DNA of 64,000 nt, taken from positions 62,001 to 126,000 of the forward strand of contig NZ_VNWP01000004.1 of NCBI RefSeq assembly GCF_014224355.1. The letters are read 5' to 3'. A program made the position numbers and the translations under genes. Source of the DNA: Synechococcus sp. BSA11S. GTDB lineage: Bacteria > Cyanobacteriota > Cyanobacteriia > PCC-6307 > Cyanobiaceae. Positions 8,330-17,280 of the stretch are shown here, one piece after another. A model generated the notes under the pieces. The model made no database searches. It saw nothing but the letters and a program-made list of their open reading frames with translations, and had not been told where the DNA came from. How positions within the stretch are numbered: position 1 is the first letter of the stretch; each line of letters starts with the position of its first letter.

Positions 8330-9115
8330 TTGAGCGCCGAGGACTCCCCTTCACCCACGACACCAGCGGGGACACCTGATTCCGACCAGGGCCACGCCGG
8401 GCAGCGCACCGAAAGTTCCTGGGCGTTCTGGCGCAGCGTGCTGCTCACCCTGGCGGTGGCTCTGGGGATTCGCCAGTTTCTGTTGGAGGCCCGCTTCATC
8501 CCGTCCGGATCGATGCTGCCCGGCCTGCAGATCCAGGACCGCCTGCTGGTGGAGAAGATCAGCTTCCGCAGCCGAGCCCCCAGGCGGGGGGAAATCGTTG
8601 TCTTCCACTCCCCCTTTCACTTCGATCCCGCCCTGCAGGCGAATCAGAGCTCCGGTCCGCTGAGCTGTCTGCTGGTGAACCTTCCCCTGATCGGCTCGAT
8701 CCCCGGCCTGCAGCAGCCCGCCTGCGATGCCTACATCAAGCGGGTGGTGGCGATCCCCGGCGACCGGGTGGTGGTCAACCCGCGCGGCCAGGTGAGCATC
8801 AACGGCCAGGCAGTCAGCGAGCCCTACGTGAGCAACCTCTGCCCGATCGACAGCCAGGGCATCGGTCCCTGCCGCACCCTCGACACCGTGGTGCCCCCGG
8901 GGGCCGTGCTGGTCCTCGGAGACAACCGTGCCAACAGCTGGGACGGACGGTTCTGGCCCGGTGGTGCGTTCCTGCCGCAGAAGGAGATCATCGGTCGAGC
9001 CTTCTACCGGTTCTGGCCTCTCGGACGCACGGGCCCCCTGGGGGACCCCGATCCCCTCAGCGAGGCCCCAGCCAAAGCCGGGGCAGCAACCCCGTCGCCA
9101 GCACCCGCCCCCTGA
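8330..9115 (+). CDS. lepB: Signal peptidase I
   Basis: Membrane-bound serine protease that removes signal peptides from exported proteins. After a hydrophilic N-terminus comes one membrane segment (WRSVLLTLAVALGIRQFLL, about residues 34-52), then the catalytic Ser61 in RFIPSGSMLPGL and the catalytic Lys137 in YIKRVVAIPGD. The box GDNRANSWDGRFW follows, all in family order. The total is 261 residues. The start is TTG at 8330, chosen because a strong AGGAG lies four bases upstream. The C-terminus is Pro/Ala-rich and overlaps the convergent dihydroorotase-like gene by 59 bases. Confidence 0.93.
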   Translation: MSAEDSPSPTTPAGTPDSDQGHAGQRTESSWAFWRSVLLTLAVALGIRQFLLEARFIPSGSMLPGLQIQDRLLVEKISFRSRAPRRGEIVVFHSPFHFDPALQANQSSGPLSCLLVNLPLIGSIPGLQQPACDAYIKRVVAIPGDRVVVNPRGQVSINGQAVSEPYVSNLCPIDSQGIGPCRTLDTVVPPGAVLVLGDNRANSWDGRFWPGGAFLPQKEIIGRAFYRFWPLGRTGPLGDPDPLSEAPAKAGAATPSPAPAP

Positions 9116-10322
9116 GCCGCTGGCCCCCACAGGGCTGATTGGCCCCTTTGGAGGCATAGCCATCCGCGCCGGGAGTCCACTCCTGATCGGGATCGAACAG
9201 GATCCATCGCCTGGAGCCCACATCAAGCCTGGGCGCCTCCAGGTCGAGCACCCGCGCAGGTCCCCAGCACAGGGCCCGCCAGAGCTGTGCCGGGCTCCAG
9301 CCCCGATCGCGAACCAACTGCTGCCACAGCAGCGGTAAGACGTAGCGATGGCCAGCCAGACCAGGACGACGCTGGTCCAGAGGCAGAAGCTGTTCCTCTG
9401 GATCCAGCGGTTGATGGTTCACCGCTACTGCGCTGATCACTCCATCGGAGAGGGCCGCCACCAGGGCGCGGCGATCATCCGGTGTGCCGAGGGACGGCAC
9501 CAGTCGCCATCCCTCGGCCACGGGATCGAGGCTGCCGCTGTCGGTCACCAGGTGCCACCAGCAGACCGTGGCCAACGGGGCGGGATCAGCAGCCCGCAGC
9601 AGCTTCACCCCGGCGGCGGTCGAGACGTTCGCCAGTCTCAGCCGTACCTGCGGCAGGGAGGCCGCCAGCGTCAGCAGGCTCTGCAATGGAATGATTTCAC
9701 TCAGCGCCGGATCAAGGGGCCAGCCGGCCCGCAGAGCCTCGACCCCCTCGCGCACGAAGCCGCCCCGATCAAGACTGGCGTCACGCGGTGCCAGCAGAAC
9801 CGGGCGGTCACCGCTTTCGCCGATACTCAGCCCTCGCTCCACCAGGGCCAGGGGGGGTAGATCTCCCTCCTCCGCCAGCCCGATCGCGCCGGCCGCAAGC
9901 AGATCGGCATGGGCGGAGAGATCCACTCCTCGGCCGGAGAGGCTGAACCCCCCCCAGAGCGGCAGCTCGAAGGGGGGCGGTGCAGCCAGGCGGAGGCACT
10001 CGGGACGATCACGCCAGTTGCGGGCTCTCGGCAGCAGTGCAACCGTGCCATAGCCAGCCGCTGCGGCTGAACGGATCAGGCTCGCGAGGGTTTCGGCGCG
10101 TCCGTCTTCAGGCTCCTCCAGAACGCTGTGGGGATCCACCAAGGCAGGGGCCAGCAGACAGGAGCCGCCGGGCCGTGGCGTCAGGCCCAGCGCCCTGGCC
10201 CCCTCCAGGGCGCTGGAGCCGATCGCCGAAATCACCCCGTCCTCGAGCAGCACATCGCTGCGTTCAAGCGGTTGATCAGACCCCTGCAGCAGCTGGATGT
10301 CCTGCAGCAGGAGTGTCGTCAT
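9057..10322 (-). CDS. Dihydroorotase-like protein lacking metal ligands (pseudo-DHOase)
   Basis: The 421-residue amidohydrolase-fold protein follows type I dihydroorotase order but has lost key residues. The metal-binding H-x-H after the first barrel strand reads VDPHSV (His65 kept, Val67 instead of His). The usual catalytic D-H-A-P is AVNHQPL (Asn302). It is therefore probably not an active dihydroorotase; a bona fide pyrC lies at 52642. Non-catalytic DHOase homologues are known to bind and stabilise aspartate transcarbamoylase in several bacteria, and that role is possible here. Its ATG shares a base with the stop of the upstream mutase-family gene (TGATG), so the two are translationally coupled. 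Confidence 0.8.
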   Translation of the reverse strand: MTTLLLQDIQLLQGSDQPLERSDVLLEDGVISAIGSSALEGARALGLTPRPGGSCLLAPALVDPHSVLEEPEDGRAETLASLIRSAAAAGYGTVALLPRARNWRDRPECLRLAAPPPFELPLWGGFSLSGRGVDLSAHADLLAAGAIGLAEEGDLPPLALVERGLSIGESGDRPVLLAPRDASLDRGGFVREGVEALRAGWPLDPALSEIIPLQSLLTLAASLPQVRLRLANVSTAAGVKLLRAADPAPLATVCWWHLVTDSGSLDPVAEGWRLVPSLGTPDDRRALVAALSDGVISAVAVNHQPLDPEEQLLPLDQRRPGLAGHRYVLPLLWQQLVRDRGWSPAQLWRALCWGPARVLDLEAPRLDVGSRRWILFDPDQEWTPGADGYASKGANQPCGGQRLRGRVLATGLLPRLWLGPR

Positions 10323-11728
10323 CAGAGAGCGCCTGCGGCGGTTCGGTCGATCACCCCCCCCAGGTGGGTGGTGAGGTTCAAGCAGGTGACCACCGGCAGC
10401 CTCCCGCTGCTGGCCTGAGGCGGCCAGTCGATCACGCTGACCCCGCCATTGCCCTGCTTGACCATCCAGATGTCGGCAGGGGAGAGGCCCAGCAGAGCGC
10501 AGAGGATCGTCTTGTTGACGGCATCGTGGGCCACCACAAGGGCGGTCTCCTCAGCCTCCAGGCCCTCGACGATGGCTCTCCAGCAGGCCAGCGCGCGATC
10601 CCAGACCTGCTGAAGGTTCTCGCCATCGGGCATCTGCACGGTGTGGGGCGCCTGCTTCCACTGCAGCAGAAGCTCCCCCCACTGCTCGGTGATCTCCTGC
10701 TCCAGGCGACCCTCCCACTGGCCGTGGCCGATCTCCACCAGGCCCTCCTGGCTGCTGAGGGGCACCTCGGGGTGGGCGGTGAGGATCGCTTCGGCGGTCT
10801 GCCGTGGTCTTGCCATCGAGCTGGTGAAGGCCCGCTGGATCGGCACGTCCCTGAGGAACTCGGCCGCTGAGCTGGCCTGGGCCTGGCCATGGGCGTTGAG
10901 GGGGATATCGATCTGCCCCTGGAAGCGGCCCTGGCGGTTCCAGTCGGTTTCGCCGTGGCGCACCAGCAGCAGGCGCGCGCCTGCTCCTTTCGGCGGCAGG
11001 CCATGACCGAGGTGCGCTGTGACATTGAGCGATTCGATCTGCACCTGAAGGCCAGCATCGGGGTGGGGCAGCAGGTTGAACACCGAGAGCGACGCGTTGT
11101 CGAGCCGGAGGCCCTGAAACCGGCTGGCGGGCAGCCCCAGCAATTGCAGCACCAGGCAGCGCAGGATGGCGCTGTGGGCCACCACCAGCACGGTGGCTGA
11201 GGTCAGCTGGTCGGAGGCCTGAAGATGCTTGCGTTCCAGGCGATCCAGCCAGCGGCGGGCCTGGTCCATCAGCTCCGGGATCGGCCTGAACCGGGTGCCG
11301 TCGGGACGCTCCAGCTCCAGGCATTCGGGAGCCTCCCTCCAGAGGCGGTAGGCGTCGGGAAAGCGCTCCTCCACCTCCACCCCCCGAAGGCCACACCAGG
11401 GGGAGAGATCCACCTCCAGCAGGTCGTCATCGAGCGTGGCGGTGAGTCCGCCCCCCTGGGCCCCCAGCAGATGGGCGGCGGTGGCGGTGGCGCGGCTGAG
11501 CGGTGAGCTGTAGGCCGCATCGATCCGGAGGTCCGCCAGTGCCGTGCCGGTGAGGCGTGCCTGTTGGGTCCCCTCCTCGGTGAGGTGGGAGAGATCGTCC
11601 CGGCCCTGGATGCGGCGTTCACTGTTGAAACTGCTGAGTCCATGACGGACGAGCAGAAGCCGAAGGGGCACGGGGTCTGGAGCCGGAAGCGCCGCCATCG
11701 TATTGGGAGGGAACCCTGGTCGTCCCAT
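10322..11728 (-). CDS. Tandem histidine phosphatase (phosphoglycerate mutase-like) protein
   Basis: The protein contains two copies of the histidine phosphatase fold. Domain 1 begins LRLLLVRHGLSSFN and has its second catalytic His in VLVVAHSAILRCLV. Domain 2 begins ARLLLVRHGETDWN and has ALVVAHDAVNKTIL. Each RHG carries the phospho-accepting His. Such double-domain proteins are common in cyanobacteria and are often called phosphoglycerate mutases, but the substrate may be another phosphate ester. The start is uncertain: ATG 11728 has GGAG seven bases upstream and gives 468 residues; ATG 11698 has no obvious site and gives 458. It is coupled to the pseudo-DHOase gene downstream and divergent from the CPBP protease gene. 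Confidence 0.85.
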   Translation of the reverse strand: MGRPGFPPNTMAALPAPDPVPLRLLLVRHGLSSFNSERRIQGRDDLSHLTEEGTQQARLTGTALADLRIDAAYSSPLSRATATAAHLLGAQGGGLTATLDDDLLEVDLSPWCGLRGVEVEERFPDAYRLWREAPECLELERPDGTRFRPIPELMDQARRWLDRLERKHLQASDQLTSATVLVVAHSAILRCLVLQLLGLPASRFQGLRLDNASLSVFNLLPHPDAGLQVQIESLNVTAHLGHGLPPKGAGARLLLVRHGETDWNRQGRFQGQIDIPLNAHGQAQASSAAEFLRDVPIQRAFTSSMARPRQTAEAILTAHPEVPLSSQEGLVEIGHGQWEGRLEQEITEQWGELLLQWKQAPHTVQMPDGENLQQVWDRALACWRAIVEGLEAEETALVVAHDAVNKTILCALLGLSPADIWMVKQGNGGVSVIDWPPQASSGRLPVVTCLNLTTHLGGVIDRTAAGAL

Positions 11729-11776
11729 GGCGGGACTCCGGCTCGGGGGAGAATCGGGCGATCGGGAGGAGTCGGG

Positions 11777-13198
11777 GTGGCAGCAGCAGGGCGTGGGCGG
11801 GCTGGGTCCCTGAAGGTGGGCCTGGCGATGGTCAGCCTTGTGCTGAGCCTGCTGCTCTGGCTCAATGGGCTCCTGGAGAGTCTGGATCGTCCCTCCGTGG
11901 GCAACGACCTGACCCGGCGGCAACTGGAGCTGAGTGCATTGGCGGCCCCTGCGGTGCCTCCGTCGCTCAGGCCGATCCTGGTGGGCGAGGATCCGGAAGC
12001 TCTCCTGCTGGCCGAACTGATTCGCCAGGCCGAGAGCGGTGACGACAGCACGGCCGCGTCCGAGGCCTCCAAGGCCGCAGGGGAGCAGGAAGCCCGGCTA
12101 ACCCAGTTGGAGCGAGCGCTTCTGCATCTGCGTCAGGGCCAGGTGGCGGCTGCCCGTCCACTGCTGCTGAAACTGCAACAACAGGCCCCAGCTGAGGATC
12201 AGGCCTTGATCGAGCAGCTGTTGCGGCTGCCCCAGCCCGAAGGTGCGCCCAGTGGTTCCGTGCAGTCGGTGGCTGAGGACCCTCTGCTGAGCCGGCTCGG
12301 CTGTCAGGTGCTGGGGGGCGGCAGCAACTGCTCCGAGCCGGACGCCGAGCGGCGGGCCCTTCTTCAGCTGATTGGAATCTCTCTGCTGCCCGCCCTTGCG
12401 CTGCTGGCGGGGGTGGCGCTGCTGTTGCGGGAGATCTGGTTGCGCTGGCGCGGCAAGCAGGCGCCCCTGCCCCAGTTGCTCGGTCCTGACCTGGGGGTGA
12501 TCGATGTGGTGCTGCTGATCGCCGGAGGGTTCGTCCTGCTCGGGGAAGTGCTCACCCCGGTGCTGCTGGCGCCCCTTCTGGGCTCCGCCCTGACGGCCCT
12601 GGCGGTCAAACCTCCCCTGGCCGATGGAATCACGGTGCTGACGATGTACCTCGGCCTGATGACCGCACCGTTGTTGATCCTCGCTCTGCTGCTGCGGGGC
12701 CGGGGGGCGGCTCCAGCCGAGGGCTGGCTGCAGTTCCGCTGGCGGCCGGTGGCGTCGGGCCTGCGCAAAGCCTTGAAGTACCTGCTGATCGTGCTCCCCC
12801 TGGTGAGCCTGGTGGGCTGGCTGCAGCAGCTCCTGTGGAGTGATGCCGGTGGCAGCAATCCTCTGCTGGAGCTTGTGCTGCGCAGCGACAGCGGCCTCAC
12901 CCTGGCCTGCTTCGGATTCACGGCGATCGTGCTGGCACCTCTGTTCGAGGAAACAATCTTCCGTGGGGTGCTGCTGCCGGTGGTGGGGCGGGAGTCGGGG
13001 CCCCTGCAGGCGGTGTTGATCAGCAGCACGGTTTTCGGCATCGCCCACCTCAGCCTCGGGGAATTCCCCGCCCTGTTCACCCTGGGGCTTGGACTGGGCT
13101 GGCTGCGCCTGAGCAGTGGTCGCCTGAGCGCGTGTGTGGGTCTGCATGCCCTCTGGAACGCACTCACCTTCACCAACCTGCTCCTGCTGGCCCGCTGA
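11777..13198 (+). CDS. CPBP-family (CAAX-type) intramembrane metalloprotease
   Basis: Polytopic membrane protein of 473 residues. The C-terminal ABI/CPBP domain shows the glutamate pair in FEETIFRGVLLP (Glu391-Glu392), the His motif GIAHLSLGEFP and a third motif CVGLHALWNAL. An N-terminal membrane anchor (LAMVSLVLSLLLWLNGLL) is followed by a soluble helical region of about 150 residues before the transmembrane bundle, a layout seen in cyanobacterial members. The GTG at 11777 is chosen because GGAGGAG lies five bases upstream; no ATG gives a sensible N-terminus. Substrates are unknown. It precedes the FtsL-like and ftsI genes on the same strand. Confidence 0.85.
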   Translation: MAAAGRGRAGSLKVGLAMVSLVLSLLLWLNGLLESLDRPSVGNDLTRRQLELSALAAPAVPPSLRPILVGEDPEALLLAELIRQAESGDDSTAASEASKAAGEQEARLTQLERALLHLRQGQVAAARPLLLKLQQQAPAEDQALIEQLLRLPQPEGAPSGSVQSVAEDPLLSRLGCQVLGGGSNCSEPDAERRALLQLIGISLLPALALLAGVALLLREIWLRWRGKQAPLPQLLGPDLGVIDVVLLIAGGFVLLGEVLTPVLLAPLLGSALTALAVKPPLADGITVLTMYLGLMTAPLLILALLLRGRGAAPAEGWLQFRWRPVASGLRKALKYLLIVLPLVSLVGWLQQLLWSDAGGSNPLLELVLRSDSGLTLACFGFTAIVLAPLFEETIFRGVLLPVVGRESGPLQAVLISSTVFGIAHLSLGEFPALFTLGLGLGWLRLSSGRLSACVGLHALWNALTFTNLLLLAR

Positions 13199-13257
13199 TC
13201 GATGGCTTGCTGCCCCTTGCGCCCCATGGTTCACTTGCGAAGATTCGTCAGGTTCCG

Positions 13258-13767
13258 GTGGTCGCCGTTCCGTCGCCCCAGCCCTTCTTCAGGACCCGCC
13301 GTTCGCTCGAGCTGATCCAGGGCTCCTTCTCTGCCCGTCGCATGGTGCGTCAGGCCCCCTGGCTGGCGGGGCTGCACAGGGTTTCCGATGGTCTGCTGGT
13401 GGCGCTCGGAGTGTCGATGGTCGGGCTCACCGCGCTCACGCTTCACTGGCAGGGGCAATGGACCCGCAGCTTCGAGCTGCTGGAGTCGACCCAGGTCCTG
13501 GAGCACCGCCTCCTGGAATCCACAGCCGTGCTGGAGCAGCACCATCTGGCCATGGCCCGCCGCCCCGGCCTGCTTGTGCCCACCAGCCTTCAGCGCCTGA
13601 TTCACCTGCCCTCACCCAGCGCCCGAGCCATGGGAGCCCATCCCACGGCCACCCCTGCTCGGCCGTCCGCGCCTCCCTTCAGCATTCAGTCGCTCGATCC
13701 CCGGGGAATCAGCCTTGACCTGCGCAGCGTCAGTCTCGATCCCAAGACCGTCCAGGCCGGGTATTGA
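13258..13767 (+). CDS. FtsL-like single-pass membrane protein upstream of ftsI
   Basis: About 169 residues. A basic cytoplasmic N-terminus (TRRSLELI, SARRMVRQ) is followed by one membrane segment (LLVALGVSMVGLTALTL). A short periplasmic helix rich in Leu and Glu follows (SFELLESTQVLEHRLLESTA), then a Pro/Ala-rich tail. This topology and the position directly before ftsI, with stop and start overlapping, are those of FtsL, the divisome protein that pairs with FtsB and activates FtsI-FtsW. The sequence itself is too divergent to prove it. The start GTG 13258 has AGG five bases upstream; ATG 13342 would remove the basic region. Confidence 0.6.
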   Translation: MVAVPSPQPFFRTRRSLELIQGSFSARRMVRQAPWLAGLHRVSDGLLVALGVSMVGLTALTLHWQGQWTRSFELLESTQVLEHRLLESTAVLEQHHLAMARRPGLLVPTSLQRLIHLPSPSARAMGAHPTATPARPSAPPFSIQSLDPRGISLDLRSVSLDPKTVQAGY

Positions 13768-15626
13768 GGGTGGTGCGTCGCTCCGCCAAGGCCTCCTCTC
13801 CCATCCCTCTCCATGGGGACGGACAGATCCCCTCGCAGCTGGACTCTCAGCGCTCCGGCCGTCGCAGGGTGATCCAGCTTCAGCCGGTTCCTGCTGGGCG
13901 GCTTCTCACCGTCTATCTCACCCTCTGCCTGGCCTTGGTGGGTCTGGCCGGCCGAATGGCCTGGTTGCAGGTCAAGGAAGGCGATCGCCTTCAGCAGCGC
14001 GCCAGGGCGATCCAGACCCAGAAGACCAAGCCGATCGGCAAGCGCCGCCCGATCGTCGATCGTCGCGGGCGACTGGTCGCCCTTGATGAGGAACGGTTCA
14101 CCCTCTGGGCCCATCCCCGCTACTTCAATTTCCCCGGGGATGATCCAAACCTGATCCGCACCAGCTCCGAGACCGCCGAGAAGCTGGCCGAGGTGCTGCA
14201 GGTGCCTGCGCCCGATCTGATGCGAACCATCGGCGGCCGCAAATCCGGGGTGAAGCTGATCACGGATCTCGATCCAGAAACCGCCCGCCGCCTTCGGGAG
14301 CTTGGAATCAGCGGGCTCGACCTTGAGCCCTATCCCCAGCGGATCTACCCCCAGGCTCAGCTGTTCGCCAATGTGGTTGGCTTCCTCAACCTGGAGCGGG
14401 TCGCTCAGGCTGGCCTGGAGCAGAGCCGCGACAAGGACCTGCGTCGCCAGGAAAGTGTTCGTCAGATGCGCCGAGGGGCGGATGGCACGCCCCTCCCCGA
14501 TGGATTGCAGGCCGGAGTTCTCTACACCGACGATCTGCGCCTGCAGCTCACCCTCGACTCCCGCCTGCAGCAGGTGGCCCAGCAGGCCTTGGCCAAACAG
14601 CTGAAGCAGTGGAAGGCCAAGCGGGGATCCGCCATGGTGATGGATGTGCGCAATGGCGAGATGCTGGCGCTCACCTCGAGCCCCAGTTACGACCCGAACA
14701 ACTTCTGGAAATTCTCCCCAGGACTGTTCCGGGAATGGTCGGTGCAGGATCTCTACGAGCCTGGCTCCACCTTCAAGCCGATCAACCTGGCGATCGCCCT
14801 GCAGGAGAAGGCCATCAAGCCCAACGGCACCGTCAATGACGTGGGGCAGCTCACGATCGGCGGCTGGCCGATCTTCAACCACGATCGGCGGGCCAACGGC
14901 ATCCTCGATTTCGCCACCGTCCTTCAGGTCTCGAGCAACGTGGCCATGGTGCAGGCCATGCGGCTGCTGAAGCCCTCCACCTACTGGGAGTGGATGCGCC
15001 GCATCGGCATCGACACCATCCCCGACACCGACCTGCCCGGAGCCGTGGCCGGCGAGCTCAAGACCCGTGAGCAGTTCACCACCCAGCCGATCGAGCCCGC
15101 CACTGCCGCCTTCGGCCAGGGCTTCTCTCTCACGCCCCTGAAGCTTCTGCAACTGCACGCCATGCTGGCCAACGGCGGGAAGCTGGTGAGCCCCCACATC
15201 ACCCGTGGTCTGCGCTCCGGCGACAGCCTGGCCCCAGCCCCTGCCGCCCGAGGTCTGCCGTTGATGGAACCAGCCGTCACCAAGCAGGTGATGGCCTGGC
15301 TGGAAACCGTGGTGGAGAAGGGCAGCGGCAAGGGCGTTCAGGTCGACGGGTACCGCATCGGCGGCAAGACAGGCACCGCCCAGAAGGCCCGCAATGGGGT
15401 CTACATTCCGGGCGCACGAATCACCAGTTTCGTGGCCCATCTGCCGATCGACGATCCCCGCTACGTGTTGCTGGTGGTGGTGGACGAACCCCAGGGGGGC
15501 AACGCCTATGGCTCCACGGTGGCTGTTCCGGCGGCCAAGGAGATCATCGAAGCCCTGCTCGTGCTCGAGAAAGTGCCACCCAGCAGCGGCAAGCCAAAAG
15601 CTGCTGAGCCAACGGTGCGGGGTTGA
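13764..15626 (+). CDS. ftsI: Class B penicillin-binding protein, septal transpeptidase FtsI
   Basis: Cross-links peptidoglycan at the division septum. Of 620 residues, a basic cytoplasmic tail and one membrane anchor (LLTVYLTLCLALVGLAGRM) precede the PBP dimerisation domain and the transpeptidase domain. All three active-site motifs are present: S335-T-F-K338, S390-S-N392 and K535-T-G537. The start is TTG at 13764, overlapping the preceding stop (TTGA); GTG at 13770 or 13773 is possible. Coupling with the FtsL-like gene supports a divisome role. No mra or mur genes adjoin. Confidence 0.93.
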   Translation: MRVVRRSAKASSPIPLHGDGQIPSQLDSQRSGRRRVIQLQPVPAGRLLTVYLTLCLALVGLAGRMAWLQVKEGDRLQQRARAIQTQKTKPIGKRRPIVDRRGRLVALDEERFTLWAHPRYFNFPGDDPNLIRTSSETAEKLAEVLQVPAPDLMRTIGGRKSGVKLITDLDPETARRLRELGISGLDLEPYPQRIYPQAQLFANVVGFLNLERVAQAGLEQSRDKDLRRQESVRQMRRGADGTPLPDGLQAGVLYTDDLRLQLTLDSRLQQVAQQALAKQLKQWKAKRGSAMVMDVRNGEMLALTSSPSYDPNNFWKFSPGLFREWSVQDLYEPGSTFKPINLAIALQEKAIKPNGTVNDVGQLTIGGWPIFNHDRRANGILDFATVLQVSSNVAMVQAMRLLKPSTYWEWMRRIGIDTIPDTDLPGAVAGELKTREQFTTQPIEPATAAFGQGFSLTPLKLLQLHAMLANGGKLVSPHITRGLRSGDSLAPAPAARGLPLMEPAVTKQVMAWLETVVEKGSGKGVQVDGYRIGGKTGTAQKARNGVYIPGARITSFVAHLPIDDPRYVLLVVVDEPQGGNAYGSTVAVPAAKEIIEALLVLEKVPPSSGKPKAAEPTVRG

Positions 15627-15658
15627 GGACTCACGGGCTGGGCACGGCTGTGCCTGGC

Positions 15659-15664
15659 TAGCCT
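15659..15664 (+). promoter_or_regulatory. Candidate -10 element TAGCCT for transaldolase
   Basis: TAGCCT fits TANNNT, lies in the gap after ftsI and ends 27 bases before the preferred tal ATG. A start of transcription near 15671 would leave the ATG at 15674 almost leaderless, favouring translation from 15692. No -35 is visible. Confidence 0.35.
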
Positions 15665-15691
15665 CCAGCCCAGATGCTGATGCATGGAGAC

Positions 15692-16870
15692 ATGCCCAAC
15701 CTGCTCGATCAACTCTCGGCCATGACGGTGGTCGTCGCCGACACCGGTGAACTCGAAGCGATCAAGCAGTTCACACCCCGCGACGCCACCACCAATCCTT
15801 CCCTGATCCTGGCGGCCGCCCAGATTCCGCTGTATCAGAGGTTGATCGATGAGTCCCTCAAGGCCTCCAGGCAGGTGATCGGTGCAGCGGCACCCGCAGA
15901 GGAGGTGGTGCTTGAAGCCCTCGATGAAATCTGCGTGACCTTCGGCAAGGAGATTCTCCAGATCGTGCCTGGGCGGGTCTCCACCGAGGTGGACGCCAGG
16001 CTCAGCTTCGACACCGAGGCCACCATCGAGAAGGCCCGCAAACTCATCGGTCTCTATGAGCAGGTCGGTATCGGCAAGGAGCGCGTGCTGATCAAGATCG
16101 CTTCCACCTGGGAGGGAATCAAGGCCGCTGAAGCGCTGGAGAAAGAGGGGATCCACTGCAATCTCACCCTGCTGTTCAGCTTCACCCAGGCCGTGGCCTG
16201 CGCCGAGGCCGGTGTCACCCTGATCTCCCCATTCGTTGGTCGCATCCTTGATTGGTACAAGCATGACACCGGCCGCGAGCACTACCCAGGCCCTGAAGAT
16301 CCCGGCGTGATCTCCGTCACCAAGATCTTCAACTACTACAAAACATACGGATATCGCACCGAAGTGATGGGGGCGAGCTTCCGAAACATCGAGGAGATCA
16401 TCGAGCTGGCTGGTTGTGATCTGCTCACGATTTCACCCAAGCTTCTGGATCAGTTGCGCCGCACCGAAGCCCCTTTGCTGCGCAAGCTCGATCCAGGCAA
16501 CCCGGCGGCCACCGAGGCGCAATTCAGCCTGGAGTTCAGCGACTTCAATGCCGCCATGGCCGCCGATCGCATGGCTACCGAAAAGCTCGATGAGGGCATC
16601 CGCGGCTTCAGCAAGGCCATCGAGACCCTCGAGGCCCAGCTGGCCCATCGGCTGGCCGAGCTGGAAGGCGAGGCCGCCTTTGCCCATGCCGCCCAGGAAA
16701 TCTTCCTGCTCAACGACATGGATGGCGATGGCTGCATCACCCGCGAGGAATGGCTGGGCAGCGATGCTGTCTTCGACGCCCTCGACACCGATCACGACGG
16801 CAGGCTGGTCCCCGAAGACGTCCGCGGCGGCCTTGGTGCGCCCCTGGCCCTCTCCGCCGTCGGCGCCTGA
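15692..16870 (+). CDS. tal: Transaldolase with C-terminal EF-hand pair
   Basis: Transfers a dihydroxyacetone unit between sugar phosphates in the pentose phosphate/Calvin network. The N-terminal 320 residues are a class I transaldolase: [14 protein letters not shown], the Schiff-base Lys135 in [10 protein letters not shown], and [10 protein letters not shown]. Residues 342-353 and 365-376 form two canonical calcium loops, D-M-D-G-D-G...E and D-T-D-H-D-G...D, so a Ca-binding EF-hand pair is fused to the enzyme. ATG 15692 ([11 protein letters not shown]) matches the usual N-terminus and has GGAG upstream; in-frame ATGs at 15674 and 15680 would add six or four residues. The fusion is known in cyanobacteria; its effect on activity is not known to me. 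Confidence 0.93.
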   Translation: MPNLLDQLSAMTVVVADTGELEAIKQFTPRDATTNPSLILAAAQIPLYQRLIDESLKASRQVIGAAAPAEEVVLEALDEICVTFGKEILQIVPGRVSTEVDARLSFDTEATIEKARKLIGLYEQVGIGKERVLIKIASTWEGIKAAEALEKEGIHCNLTLLFSFTQAVACAEAGVTLISPFVGRILDWYKHDTGREHYPGPEDPGVISVTKIFNYYKTYGYRTEVMGASFRNIEEIIELAGCDLLTISPKLLDQLRRTEAPLLRKLDPGNPAATEAQFSLEFSDFNAAMAADRMATEKLDEGIRGFSKAIETLEAQLAHRLAELEGEAAFAHAAQEIFLLNDMDGDGCITREEWLGSDAVFDALDTDHDGRLVPEDVRGGLGAPLALSAVGA

Positions 16871-16905
16871 GCTGCAGACTGGCTGCACAACCGAGGCCAG
16901 AATCC

Positions 16906-17280
16906 GTGAATGCCCTCGACACCCTGCGTTCCCTCGCCAGCCAGGGAGAGGTGCGCGAATATGAAGTCGGCGATCTGATCTTCAGGGCCGGCGAATCAGG
17001 CGATTGCATGTTCGGCCTGCTGCAGGGCAGCGTCCAGCTGAGCTGGAACGGTGACGCCGGCCACGAGGAGATCAGGGAGGGTGATGTCTTCGGTGCCGGT
17101 GCCCTGGTCACCCCAGACCACCGCCGTTACGGCAATGCCAGGGCCATCACACCCTGCAGGATCCTGGTGATGAACCGGGAGAAATTCCTCTTTGCCGTTC
17201 AGGAATCACCGATGTTCGCGATTGAACTGCTCAGCTCGATCGATCAACGTCTGCGGCAGCTCAAGGATTGCCTGCGTTAA
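16906..17280 (+). CDS. Stand-alone cyclic nucleotide-binding domain protein
   Basis: The 124-residue protein is essentially one cNMP-binding/Crp-type beta-roll: VREYEVGDLIFRAGESGD, MFGLLQGSVQLSW, REGDVFGAGALV, then a helix (FAIELLSSIDQRLRQL). There is no DNA-binding helix-turn-helix. The phosphate-binding cassette glutamate-arginine pair of true cAMP sensors is not clearly present, so ligand binding is uncertain. The start GTG 16906 has GAGG nine bases upstream. It follows tal by 35 bases. Its TAA and the TAA of the convergent reductase gene share the palindrome TTAA. Confidence 0.75.
   Translation: MNALDTLRSLASQGEVREYEVGDLIFRAGESGDCMFGLLQGSVQLSWNGDAGHEEIREGDVFGAGALVTPDHRRYGNARAITPCRILVMNREKFLFAVQESPMFAIELLSSIDQRLRQLKDCLR

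Noticed and set aside
13979-13988. GCGATCGC octamers (HIP1) as a repeat family
   Set aside because: They occur at several places (for example near 1996, 13980, 30595, 32388 and 47235) but only inside coding sequence and not at a density that I can call enriched by eye.
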